Part shown: positions 40,252 to 50,326 of the stretch, one piece after another
How the letters are laid out: the number at the start of each line of letters is the position of its first letter
How positions within the stretch are numbered: position 1 is the stretch's first letter
Assembly (NCBI GenBank): GCA_027922465.2
Contig: BQMF02000041.1
Location: 930,001-994,000, forward strand
Direction: 5' to 3'
Length of the DNA: 64,000 nt
Source: Turritopsis dohrnii
Lineage: Eukaryota; Cnidaria; Hydrozoa; Anthoathecata; Oceaniidae
Position numbers and translations under genes: made by a program
The notes under the pieces: model-generated
Databases searched by the model: none
What the model saw: the letters and a program-made list of their open reading frames with translations, nothing else
What the model was told of the DNA's origin: nothing

Positions 40252-40682
40252 TTACAACGAACGTGTACTACAGGTGGAAAACGGGACCTTCACCCCACTC
40301 GTTTTCTCAACAAATGGTGCAATGGGGCGCGAATGTGCCACATTTTATGCAAGATTGGCGGAATCAATCGCAGAGAAGAAAGGGCTGAAGACTAGCGAAG
40401 TTACAAAAACAATACGAACAAGAACATCGTTTTCGCTTCTTCGCTCAACGATCCGTTGCATTCGTGACTCACGGTCCAGACGCAATGTAACGCAAAATGA
40501 CTTTGTCGAAGCTGTTACCAACATCAAGCGAGCAAACATTGTCAATGAATGAACAACCACTATTCTAAATTTTTCTTCTTCTTTTTTTTGTCTAAAGCCA
40601 TAAATTTTGCATACCTTGTAATCTCTGTTATTTGTATAGAATATACTATGTGAAGACAAAAAAAAAAAAAAAAAAAAAAAAA
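40252..40682 (+). mobile_element. 5'-truncated non-LTR retrotransposon copy with poly-A tail and 15-bp target duplication
   Basis: A perfect direct repeat AAATTATTCATGTAC flanks the segment (40237-40251 and 40680-40694). The 3' end is an A-run of about 24 bases. The body carries the last coding part of a retroelement ORF plus about 100 bp of 3' UTR. This is the classical signature of target-primed reverse transcription with 5' truncation. The intact duplication and tail suggest a recent insertion. Confidence 0.88.
40274..40552 (+). pseudogene. C-terminal fragment of a retroelement protein
   Basis: The readable frame runs NGTFTPLVFSTNGAMGREC, FYARLAESIAEKKGL, TRTSFSLLRSTIRCIRDSRS and ends at TGA. 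The pattern (G-x-F-T-P-L-V-F-S..GxMGxE..FxxRLA..LxxKK..SFxLLRSxxxCxRxSRS) matches, from memory, the tail of reverse-transcriptase proteins abundant in cnidarian genomes; I cannot search to confirm. The 5' part is missing because of truncation at insertion. The first ATG is incidental. Confidence 0.6.
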
Positions 40683-40880
40683 TTATTCATGTACCCTAGT
40701 CGTCAAATGTGTATGCGAATTACATATGCTGTTGATAAAATTGATGTTTATGGCCAGTATGAAATAGTATATACCAATCTCAAAAATCTACTGAAAGTTA
40801 AAATCAACTCAAAAAAATTAAAAAATTGAAATAATAATAAAAAACACTTTCGTAGCTCCAACAATCCATACACACATAAA

Positions 40881-41396
40881 TCATTCATCTTCTGAAACTA
40901 CTGCAAAAATAACACAACCATAGATGGGGACAAAAAATGTAGCGAACCAACCAATAATATACGACCACCCCCACTTGAAATTTACCACGGGTGTCGGCCC
41001 TTCAATAGCTGTGTACACTGATAATGCTATCATCATTAAAAACGGTCCCAGTACCAGCTGAACGGCAGCGTTTGATAATTTCGCTTTGGCATACCAAGGA
41101 TTGATGACAGCCAATAAAATACCGAACAATTGACTACTTGCAGCAATACAAGTGATGATGCGAACAGCTTGCAGCCATCTTGGAGCCATTTCGAGTGGGA
41201 ACATTTTATCGATAATCGTACAAGGATCTTTACGATTTGTATAACATGCCTCCCAAATTCCATATCGCTCGACACGAGTATAGTTAGACTCTGTGGAGAT
41301 TGTAGATTGAACCCATACATCACCAGCTATGCATGCCAGAAATAACCCTAGTGCCAAAGCACAGCCAAGTATGATGATCAGGTTATGAACTCTCAT
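40881..41396 (-). CDS. Claudin/PMP22-like four-span membrane protein, copy 1
   Basis: 171 aa in one exon. Four hydrophobic segments lie at about 7-27, 74-96, 108-128 and 143-166. The first extracellular loop has a claudin-type signature, W...GIWEAC....C (DVWVQS, then ERYGIWEACYTNRKDPC). The C-terminus is short and acidic (VVSEDE), without an obvious PDZ ligand. The family forms tight or septate junctions or acts as membrane regulators; function here is inferred from topology and signature only. A paralogue with about four-fifths identity lies at 62077-62598, and the flanks are also duplicated. Confidence 0.8.
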   Translation of the reverse strand: MRVHNLIIILGCALALGLFLACIAGDVWVQSTISTESNYTRVERYGIWEACYTNRKDPCTIIDKMFPLEMAPRWLQAVRIITCIAASSQLFGILLAVINPWYAKAKLSNAAVQLVLGPFLMMIALSVYTAIEGPTPVVNFKWGWSYIIGWFATFFVPIYGCVIFAVVSEDE

Positions 41397-41900
41397 ATTT
41401 TAGTTGGTTGTATTAACTATAACACAATGTTAAATAAATCATACAGACATTTTGTAGTCATTTCATCTTCGCCATTTGTAATCTATTTTATGATGGATAG
41501 ATTGTCAATGTCAATTTCCAATTTCCAATTTTAACAGACAAACAGCAGTATGTGGAGTAGAATAATAAAATCACCGAAGAAGCAAATAAATAAATTAATT
41601 AATCATTCTTGTTAAATCTTATTAATCAAATCTCTAACCTCTAAACCTCGAAGTCAAACCTTCAAATAATTAACAAAGTGGCAAATAACATTTTCAATAG
41701 ACAGTCTCGATTAGATAGCCTCCCTTTTTCAATATCTGTATGATATATAATATATTTTTATATAAAGACATCAGAATGCAGCTTTCGGTTAACACCTGTT
41801 TTATAATAATAATAATAATTATACTCGATTTTTCGTTACTTAATATCAAACAGACGGACGCCATTGCTGCTTGCAAAAGAGCACTGCCATAGAGATCATG
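41397..41900 (-). repeat. Duplicated 5' flank of claudin-like copy 1
   Basis: Starting with ATTTTAGTTGGTTGTATTAA, this upstream DNA matches 62599-62730 and then parts of 63280-63480 (for example CAAACCTTCAA.TAATTAACAAA and GAATGCAGCTTT). It probably includes the promoter. The second copy is interrupted by an inserted repeat at about 62735-63205. Confidence 0.7.
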
Positions 41901-42011
41901 CAAATTTTTGACGTCGCAGCGCGATCGCTCTTTTCGTAGGGATTGCGTAAACTAAAAGAGTTTGTTTTTGTTGACGAAAGTTCTTTGTGATATAGAATGC
42001 TGTTTAGCTTC

Positions 42012-42927
42012 TACGATGGCTCTGAAGGCTTGTTCGTGTGCACAAAAAAATGTGTTACGCATAGAAGTTTTTGTGTTACGCATATACTTTTTGAGCTGGG
42101 CATAAATTCTTTTGCTACCGCAAAGTTTTCAGTTACACATAAATTTTTGTACAGCGCATATATTTTTGTGTTACGCATTTATTTTCTTTGTAAACTGCAT
42201 ATCAAGTGTTCTGTATTTATTTTGACGTCATTTCCATTCTGCTCTGTTGAAGATTTCGTACCTTCTCATCCGATATGTGCACAATGATGGTAAATGGATC
42301 ACATGGCCTTGTCCTTGTATTAACCGCCTCCCTACAAAATATAGTATTTAACTGTAGAATATTAGAAAAGTTATTCATGCACGCCACTTTTTGATGTTCT
42401 TTTATATGTCACACTCTTATTGATCACTGCCGCCTTATTTGATAGTTACTTCTTCTTTATTTTCTTCATCTTTCTGAAATCTCCTCCTAACTTCAAACCT
42501 AGTTAAAAGCCTTTTTAATGTTGACAAGTTGATTACATGGTTGTCTTTGACAACCAGAAAGGAGATTATTTCTATGCTTGTATAACTTTGGCCGAAATGG
42601 AAAGTTACTAACGGCTATAGTATTATTGAAGATGATGGAGATTGAAGATGATGGAGATTGAAGAACAGTCAAGTAATTTAACGCTGTCAAGTACGTCGTT
42701 CCTCATCAATTTCTGCTATGTTTTTAGCGCGCTTTATGCTAGCAAACAAAAAACACAAACATGAAAAACGTATTTGTGCCAAATGTAAACAAATAACTGT
42801 GTAGCACAACAATATCTGCGTAGAGAAAAAATTTATGTGTAACACAAAAAAATCTATGCATAGCACAAAATATTCTATGCGTAACACATTATCTTGTGCT
42901 TGCATGTGAGCCTTCAGGGCCATCGTA
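42012..42927. mobile_element. Foldback-type element (916 bp), TGTGTTACGCATAGA arms, 6-bp target duplication
   Basis: Ends TACGATGGCTCTGAAGGCT and AGCCTTCAGGGCCATCGTA, flanked by AGCTTC on both sides (42006-42011, 42928-42933). Each arm continues with several copies of a short motif around TGTGTTACGCATA with variable spacing, inverted between arms. The interior (about 42190-42780) is noncoding. Its terminus is shared with the element at 49660-50977. Confidence 0.88.
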
Positions 42928-42933
42928 AGCTTC

Positions 42934-44348
42934 AGTATGAGTGTTATAAACTTATTTTACATTTTGGTTTCTTGATGTTTATGATTTCGTGTTTATACTG
43001 TTGTTGCTTTTATACCGTTGATATATCGTCAGTTTCTTCTCGTATTTGTAGAACATAAGCGCAAAAACAGGGTAGTAAAAATGATTTTTCCTGTATTTTC
43101 CAGCACACGTTTCTATCGTAAAAATATACTTTCTTCCACTCATTAATTGTTCTGCGTTTTCCCCTGGTTTTCAACTGAAGTAAAAACCATTTCACTATCA
43201 TATTTTACATTGTAAACAAACATCTGAATCTTACTTTTGTTCAAGAACTCACTTACACATATGCTACCTGAATAACAGTAAAAGTGAAATGAAACTCATA
43301 GTTTTAAATCATGATGTTGATGGTTGTTGAAGAACACAGATTATTCAAACCAATGCAAGTTTATCCAATCTAGTATTATGTCACCACTGCTAAAAGCCAT
43401 TTTACTTATAGCTCCTCTTTTGTATACGTTGGTTGTTGATTGTAGCAACCACTGCTTAATTCTTCTTCTGTATCTTCATGATCGTGATCATTTACGTCAG
43501 TTTCAAACTTGGTGTCCTTTTACTTTTTATACATAAAAAGGTTTTCATCCAGGATAAGTGAAGTATTTCATGCTCGAAATTAGAAAAGAACATCGAAGGC
43601 TTAATTTCCCTTTAATAACAACCGTATTTACACGCCTCTGAACATATAGTTTTCATTTTAAACGGATATTGTTTCTCACACATCATCAAAAACCACAAAA
43701 CAATAACCAGAAGACTTCATTGACCTTGATGAGAGATCAAGGCGTTTAAATAATTTTCGAATCTAAAGGTCGTAAAAAAATTAGACCTCAGCAAAAACAA
43801 AACACGAGCTGTAAAAAACACACGAGCTTCATCATCAAATTTCTTTTCATTTACGTAAGCATAAACTCTCTTTTTGTTTCGTCGTTAAGCAAAATACTTA
43901 TCGTTCACCTTCACGGGAAATATCTCCATAACCAATTAATGATTCAGAAAAATAAAAGATAAAGTAAATCTAACATCGACTTTCCCAGAAATTTAATTCC
44001 TCTATTTCAACACACCTTCATATCAATTTATTAAAACATACTGCTCTTCCTCACGGTGCTTATCTGTCTTTAATAAAATCACCACAGCAGCTCTTTAAAA
44101 GAACGACAATCTTTAACTTGCGCTCAATAAATCTGGGGCAAGAAATTTTTGAAAAATACTACCTCTAGACTGCCTATAAAAACACTCAAAATTTATAATT
44201 TCAACATGATTTTCAATTTTTAGGAAAGGCAAAGGCATATCTGTTGTTGGACTACAGATTCATTCAACACAGGAGCTTTGTTTAACATTCCATTCAATTC
44301 ATGTTTTTATTTCTGTTTTTAAAACCATCATGATATGAATAAATAAGA
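42934..44348. other. AT-rich interval, no gene seen
   Basis: Scattered short ORFs, none with a recognisable motif. No long inverted or tandem repeat was detected by eye. Confidence 0.5.
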
Positions 44349-44590
44349 TCATAAATATCCCCCGCCAAAGTGGACAAAAGTATTACAAAAAATGCAAAAC
44401 AAAAAGTTAATATATATATACATAAATAATTGTTATATATGAAAAAGTTTTGTATGGAGATTATATGTAAATTATATATATGTACTGTACTATATATATA
44501 CTTACATATTTATATAAAGTCAAAACCTTTGCATATAGTTATAAAAAGTTTAGATATATAAAGCCTTTTAAAAATTTTCTAAATAAAGTG

Positions 44591-44908
44591 TTACTTTCCT
44601 AAAATAAAATCTTCGAGGAAAAATACATGGACTGCCTTACCCAACCCAGATCGTCGTTTCACTGCATTCATTAATAGTTTATTGCATCGCCTTTGGCGTT
44701 TTACTATGTTTGCTTCCTTCGAGTCAGGAAGCAGCACCACTTCTTTGGTTATGAACAAACCATAGTCACTAGTCTTGTGACTATGGAACAAACTGATGCG
44801 ACATTTCCCAGTAGATTTCTTCTCATATGTTTTTTTATGGAGAGCATAATAATTACCTCCTCGTTGAAATCTATCAACTGCAGCTCCTTGGGTGGTTGTA
44901 ACGTTCAT
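44591..44908 (-). CDS. Hypothetical basic protein, downstream ORF of the 1.17-kb element
   Basis: 105 codons starting at an ATG that overlaps the stop of the upstream ORF as ATGA. The same frame is also open upstream through a Gly/Ala/Ser linker (GGAGGAGGG, SSSSS), so the real start could be earlier. The C-terminal half is strongly basic (IVKRQRRCNK, AVKRRSGLGK). Residues such as GKCRISLFHSHKTSDYGLF give no family match. It could be a nucleic-acid-binding protein of the element; that is speculative. Confidence 0.35.
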   Translation of the reverse strand: MNVTTTQGAAVDRFQRGGNYYALHKKTYEKKSTGKCRISLFHSHKTSDYGLFITKEVVLLPDSKEANIVKRQRRCNKLLMNAVKRRSGLGKAVHVFFLEDFILGK

Positions 44909-45165
44909 TGAAGAGGAGGAGGATAATGCAGTTCGTCCACCACCAGCACCACCAGCACCACCGACTCTTCTGTAAATTTGTGAAATCTGTTGGTGTTGGG
45001 AGTTAATTTGACATTTATTCTTTCATGTAAATTTACATTTCTCGTGTCTGGGGAAGTGAGTATTGAAACACTTTCCTTAAATTCAGGGTGTGATAAGATT
45101 TCTTCTACAAGAGGAAAAAATTCCGCACGTGTACAGTAGCCGTCTTTATTATCTTCCGAATACAA
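44905..45165 (-). CDS. Hypothetical protein with EF-hand-like loop, upstream ORF of the 1.17-kb element
   Basis: About 86 codons, open further upstream to near 45180 (KIALLYSEDNKDGYC). The stretch EDNKDGYCTRAE fits an EF-hand calcium loop at positions 3, 5, 6 and 12, with Glu instead of Asp at position 1. A mixed segment follows (FFPLVEEILSHPEFKE). It ends at a TGA overlapping the ATG of the next ORF. It may be a captured host exon fragment or part of an unknown element protein. The start is uncertain and no ATG is evident near the 5' end. Confidence 0.35.
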   Translation of the reverse strand: MYSEDNKDGYCTRAEFFPLVEEILSHPEFKESVSILTSPDTRNVNLHERINVKLTPNTNRFHKFTEESVVLVVLVVDELHYPPPLQ

Positions 45166-45229
45166 AAGTGCGATCTTTTAATTAGGGTGAAGTTGCGCAT
45201 GCATGCTCAACATTTTCTTTTAGAAAGTG

Positions 45230-45390
45230 AACACTTTATATATGTGAAAGTTTTTGACTTTATATATGAGAAAGTTTTTGACTTTATATATGTGAAAGTT
45301 TTTGACTTTATATATGAGAAAGTTTTTCACTTTATATATGAGAAAGTTTTTCACTTTATATATGTGAAATGTTTAATCTTCAAATATGAG
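45230..45390 (+). repeat. 24-bp tandem array (GAAAGTTTTTGACTTTATAT)
   Basis: Six to seven units of GAAAGTTTTTGACTTTATAT plus ATGA/ATGT lie in the subterminal part of the 1.17-kb element. The plus-strand ORF reading FDFIYVKV repeats is produced by this array. Confidence 0.9.
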
Positions 45391-45532
45391 ACTTTCGAAT
45401 TTACATACTAAGCAATTTTGTTTTGTATATGACGGTTTTGACTTTATATAATTTTCTTTAATCCATATGGATAAAATATATTCAATATAAGTTATTATAG
45501 ACTTTTGTCCACTTTGGCGGTGGATACATAAA

Positions 45533-47350
45533 CGTGAACAGTTATTTATATAGATAATTGGTATTTGAACTAACGTCGTAGAAGAACTAAAGGCTGAAAT
45601 ACACTATCATTTTTCAATGGTAATTTTTCAATGATACTTTCCAATGCCATTGAAAATTAAAAACTTTCCTAATTGTCTCAGCCCCAAGAAATTTTAAGAA
45701 ATTTTAAGCTATTTTCAATGTCCTTCACCAGTGTTGATATTGAACCACAGTTCTATAAACTGTGATTGAACATAAGACACGAAAAAAAATAAATTAACAA
45801 AAAAAAAGTTACAAGGTGAATATGGATGAAGCAAGACGCGGACAGGTTTCTCGCACTTTTGTAAGGGAAGAAAAGTCTGGGTCAAGGAATTTTTTCAAGA
45901 GAGAGAGAAAATGAATGGGCAAATACTGCAGTTTTTGAGCAGTGTAGCGAATTTTCACACAATTCGAAAACAACGCAAACAATGTACTGAAACAGAGAAC
46001 GTTAAAACGTTAAAAAAGTAGTTTACTTTTGAAGTCAAAAATTACTTAAAACTTAAAAACATTTTCAGAAACCAGAGATAAGTATTTTAACATAGCTCTG
46101 CAGATACTATAGATTGCTATGCGGTGCTTCTTTGATGTAGGATTTCTGATCAAATGATAGCAAAAAAATAAATCCTTGAATAATTATTATTTTACCTTGC
46201 ATATAAAATGTTTGTCTTGAATATGAATAAAAAATTCTTGAATGTGAATAAAAAATTTCTTGAATGTGAATATAAATATCTATCTTGAATTTTGTTACAA
46301 AAGACCAACGATACATGATGTGAAGAAAAAAAAAACACGCGTTTATTCATGAAACTAAAAATGAATTCAAACAAATTAATGCCTTCTTGAACTAGATCTT
46401 TGAAAGTCTTATTGCACAAAATAGTAGCTAACAGTTAATACCAATTTCGAACTGATAGGTTTTACTATCAAGAAAAACAATATATAACCAAATTTTAAGT
46501 ATCAAAATATTTTCAGTCACATTTTTATGCAGACCTATTTGATTAATATTCATTCTTTCGTGAATTATTTCATATAACATCAAAGAAAACGTCCTTTTAA
46601 AATCTTCAAAAATTCGAAGGCTGCGTTCCGTCATTAGAATCTACATTGCGTTTATTAGCGGAGTCTCGCAGACTCTGAATCGCAGACAAATTTCGGCCGG
46701 AGCAGTAGTAGTAGTGCTACGGCAATAAATGAGATTATTTTAAAGTCCAAAAAATTACAAAATATTTTCACACCTGAAGAAAAACAAGTGTACATGTGCA
46801 CCTGTAAACAGTAACAGTTTCAGCGAAAATCACAACGAGAAATATTGTAAGTAATTTCTGAATTGGTTCGATTAATGGATCAACTTCCATGGTACACATC
46901 AAGGACGATCGAAGGACAAGAAAAGACAATTTACATCGATTGATGGAAATTATCTTTGCTGATGTCATTTTTGACAGATGTTTATGAAATGTTGAGCATT
47001 CGGTACCAATAGTCTTGTTCACAGAGAAACCTAATGGCCCATCTTATGGCAGCGTTCTTCATCCCCTTCAGTAGTTCTTTCTGAAAATGCAAGATCGTAA
47101 GCATAAAAACAACAGTCTGGAACGTTGTCTGTAAGTGTTGATAAGTACAGTTACAAAGCTCGGACATATGAGCTGAACATTGTGTAACGCAACTTGACGG
47201 TTTAAAGAATTAAAAGTGTTTGTAGCGTCAAGTAGAATAATCCCTTTCGTTTCATCTCATTCATAAATAATTTTCATAGTGTGTATTGCTACCTCGGTGC
47301 CACCTTGAATTCCTGTGGCCGCCGATAAAGGGCCTGCGGGAACTTGAATG
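45533..47350. other. AT-rich interval, no gene supported
   Basis: Overlapping minus-strand ORFs at 46768-47167 have no recognisable motif. A short region at 46200-46260 repeats CTTGAATGTGAATAAAAAATT two to three times. Confidence 0.45.
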
Positions 47351-47354
47351 CCCT

Positions 47355-47790
47355 TTTTTATTTCCCACTACTTTGTGTATAACCAATAGGCCTTACACAC
47401 CAGGGCTTTTGTTTAAAGGAGGGGTGGCATAACACGTATGGTTCTAACGGTGCTGGACCTAGCACTTCTGTACCGATTTTCTTGACAAGTGTTGCGATTT
47501 GCTCTCGTAGTTCCTTGTTGTCTCTTTTGAACTTCGTGATAATTGCTATATGCAAGAACTGCTTGGCATCCATTTGCGAAGCTTTGAGAATCATTTGCTC
47601 GTCAATTTTGTCGAAATAAGAGATATATAGTTGATGGGACCATGAAGCAGGCACTTATCGTCTATCATTTTTCTCGTATCACTTGCAGTACCTCTTCACT
47701 TTCTTCATGCATTCCTGCCTGGTGCTCGTCAGTTAGCATTTTCGCAGCAGCAGAGATCTTTCCTTGGAAGATTTTACAAATGTTCTACTT
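47355..47790 (-). pseudogene. Degraded retroelement coding fragment
   Basis: On the minus strand, about 47790-47670 reads FQGKISAAAKMLTDEHQAG, then SEEVLQVIREK and a stop. This resembles the region that precedes the reverse transcriptase in some cnidarian retroelements. It is followed at 47654-47358 by an open stretch with KFKRDNKELREQIATLVKK (helical) and a terminal CVRPIGYTQSSGK. Stops separate the parts. Assignment to one element is tentative. Confidence 0.35.
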
Positions 47791-47949
47791 TTACTAGTAC
47801 TGGGTGGTTTTTTACATCTCTGCATTACCATAAGATTTCGTCTATTTTTCCTTCATTCCATGCCATTTTCAGTATAACTTTTCGATGTGATCTTTTGATT
47901 TACTATTCCTCGACAGCCTTTGGAGGCTATTTCAAGGCAATGCACTGAA

Positions 47950-48176
47950 AATCTGAGTTTTTACTGAAATGTTATTGTTATATTTATATGAATTAAAATT
48001 CTGCTATCATTAAAGGACCTGTTCTATCCATAAAGCCAGCCAGGAATTTGAGAGGGTAGTTTAAAGAGGTTCTTTCTCCATTAAATGACTTCATTATAAA
48101 CAACGTTAGTCATCGAGACTAACTGTTTTTCAGGGATGTTGCCGAACACTCGATTAGCATGTAAAACTTAAACGTA
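47950..48176 (-). repeat. Dispersed coding-derived repeat, copy 1
   Basis: Matches 55285-55505 at high identity in the same orientation. On the minus strand both contain the end of a reading frame, HANRVFGNIPxKQLVSMTxVVYNEVI followed by a stop, so the repeat includes the 3' end of an unknown coding sequence plus AT-rich 3' sequence. Confidence 0.7.
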
Positions 48177-49653
48177 TAGACACATTAGATAGCCAATATA
48201 CGATGGAATGTGTTTATTATTTGGTGTCATGGAAACATGAATGTAATCATAATCAAAAGAGCGTGAATTTGAGCAAATACAATTTTTGAGCATATGCCGC
48301 TATCAGATGTTGGGTCTGTTTTTTTATTAATTAAATGTCGGACGGAAAAATCGATAACTCTGATGGCAATAGAAAATTACTGATAAGAAAATAACTGATG
48401 CTTCATACGTTAATGAGTCCGGGTATAGGTCTATTTTGTTTAACTAAATTTACAAAGGCAATACCTATTACAGGGGAAAAATATTTGGAGTTTTATTTTA
48501 ATGTCGGATGGAATCGATAAAATTACCATTTCAAATTATTAGAATCCATACTTGATTCTATCGAAATGGGATGTAGCTAGAAGAAAAGAGAAATACATGT
48601 TTTTGTGCTAGAGTATATACTGTATATTGATCAATATTTCTAATATTTTTAGTTTGACAATGCCCGGTTCTATCAAGTTAAAATAATAACATTATTTAAT
48701 GTCGGATGTCAGCTTCAATTTCTATCAAAAATGTGATTAATCGTTATAATAGATTAATATACCTTATTAGGGAAAAAAAGTCGGTACAAAATTTAATTGG
48801 GGAAAACTTTAGTCTGGGAAAATTTTAGTCACCTAAGGAAATTTTAGTCACTTTTCCCCGGCCAATCTTTGAAATTAGTCACTTTTGCCTGACTGATTAT
48901 TTTCAATATTTTCAATATAAGAAGAAAATAATCATTATTGCCCCCGCAGCGAGCGTAAGCGAGCGAGGAGGCATAGTAGTTTCACGAGATAGGCGAATGT
49001 CAGTTTCCGATTTTGTTCATCATATCATCATCATCTTCATCCTCCAACTTTCGTGTTGACGTTACACGGTGGAATACAATTATTAGCTGACTTTGCTTTT
49101 TTTCCGTTTCAAAGCATGGTACTGTAAGTGGGAGAGACAGAATGTTTTTTCGTATCTCTTTCCTAATTTATTATTGTATTATACTATGTTATTTAGGAAG
49201 ATCGTATGCTAAAATTGCTTGGACATTTTTCGTGTTACTTTTGTGTTGTTTTAGTGAAGTGAACGACAAGGATTTTGAAGCACAGCTTGAAATCTGAAAT
49301 TTTGCCAACCATACATTTTATTTTTGTATATATATGTTTTAGCTCTAAATATTTCATTCAATAAACTTTGTTCAACGCACTAATTTTTGGCAAAGATTTT
49401 AATTGGATTTCTGTGTATGCAAGAAAGCTATATTACAAATTGTCTTTCTTCGTGTTTTTCTATTTTAACTGTCCTCCTCGCGCGCCAAACCTAATCATAC
49501 TAGTGTGTGATCATGATCAGTAAAAGCTTTTTACATTTTCTTGTTGTTTTTTTTATAAACATTGGCTACTTTTTGTTTTGAATCAAAGTTTAAAACGCAG
49601 ATTTCTAATGGATTTTTTGCTTTGATTTTTTTTTAAAAAAGTTTGTTTTTTTT
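48177..49653. other. Repeat-rich noncoding interval
   Basis: Contains a partial relative (about 48765-48880) of the CTTATCGGGGAAAAAAAC MITE at 51513-51635. A GCGAGCGTAAGCGAGCGAGG motif lies near 48955. No gene is seen. Confidence 0.5.
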
Positions 49654-50145
49654 TCTTTTTACGATATGGCCCAGAAGGGTCAAACTGCGCGCACGTCAAG
49701 AAATACTGCGCGCTTCCCTTTTACTGCGCGCTTCTCCCTTTTACTGCGCGCTGTTGTGTAAACTTACACTGCGCGCTGTCATCGGCTATTCTGCGCGCTC
49801 TTCCTAATACTGCACGCTCTTCGTAACACTGCGCGCTCTTCGTATTACTGCGCGCTTCTCTTATCCCAAGAGCAATTTATTGCATAATACCTTAAGTGGA
49901 TGAAATTTTGAGTGAATTTAATTTCGCGGATAAACGAAAAAAGGTAATTTTGAAAAAAATCAAATTTGGAGCACAATTTGGAGATGGTCTACTTCTTTAT
50001 CTTCTCAAAGCAACTATTTATGTAATATAAAATCAAAAATATTTCCGTCATTTTCCCTTGCCTTCCTAATCCTCATTCTCTTCATTGCCTCAAGAAATGT
50101 GAAAGTACATTTAACCAAGGAGATAATACAATAGAAATTGATTAA

Positions 50146-50196
50146 AAATTGTATTTATCAACAGAGAAAGACTTACTCTGTTGATAAATACAATTT
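50146..50196. repeat. Perfect 21-bp hairpin with 9-nt loop
   Basis: AAATTGTATTTATCAACAGAG (50146-50166) is the exact reverse complement of 50176-50196. It lies inside the foldback element at 49660-50977. Confidence 0.9.
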
Positions 50197-50250
50197 CTAA
50201 ATTTCGCAAAACATGATTGAAAATTATGTCTGTTTTACTTTAGCCCTTAG

Positions 50251-50326
50251 AACTAGCATGTAGCTTTAGCTAAAAATGCCCCCGCACTCAAGCATTCCAA
50301 TTTATACACACAGCAATCTATACATT
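50251..50326 (+). repeat. Inverted-repeat partner A (GCATGTAGCTTTAGCTAAAA)
   Basis: About 76 bp beginning CTAGCATGTAGCTTTAGCTA and containing ATGCCCCCGC and CTCAAGCATTCCAAT. It is repeated in inverse orientation at 51404-51482. This copy is inside the foldback element and its partner is outside. Confidence 0.8.

Larger units (their letters stand above)
44355..45526. mobile_element. 1.17-kb terminal-inverted-repeat element with coding capacity
   Basis: 26-bp inverted repeats: TATCCC then CCGCCAAAGTGGACAAAAGT at 44355-44380, and the mirror ACTTTTGTCCACTTTGGCGG then TGGATA at 45501-45526, with one mismatch. The target duplication is CATAAA (44349-44354 and 45527-45532). Inside are AT-rich TATATA tracts, a 24-bp tandem array and two minus-strand ORFs. 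No known transposase signature is recognised. The family is unassigned. Confidence 0.85.

Noticed and set aside
40274..40552. Histone-fold/CENP-W-like small gene
   Set aside because: The segment lies between a perfect target duplication and a poly-A tail, and its motifs look like a retroelement C-terminus.
45187..45411. Plus-strand ORF with YEKVFDFI repeats
   Set aside because: Translation of the 24-bp tandem array in the 1.17-kb element; codon use is not gene-like.
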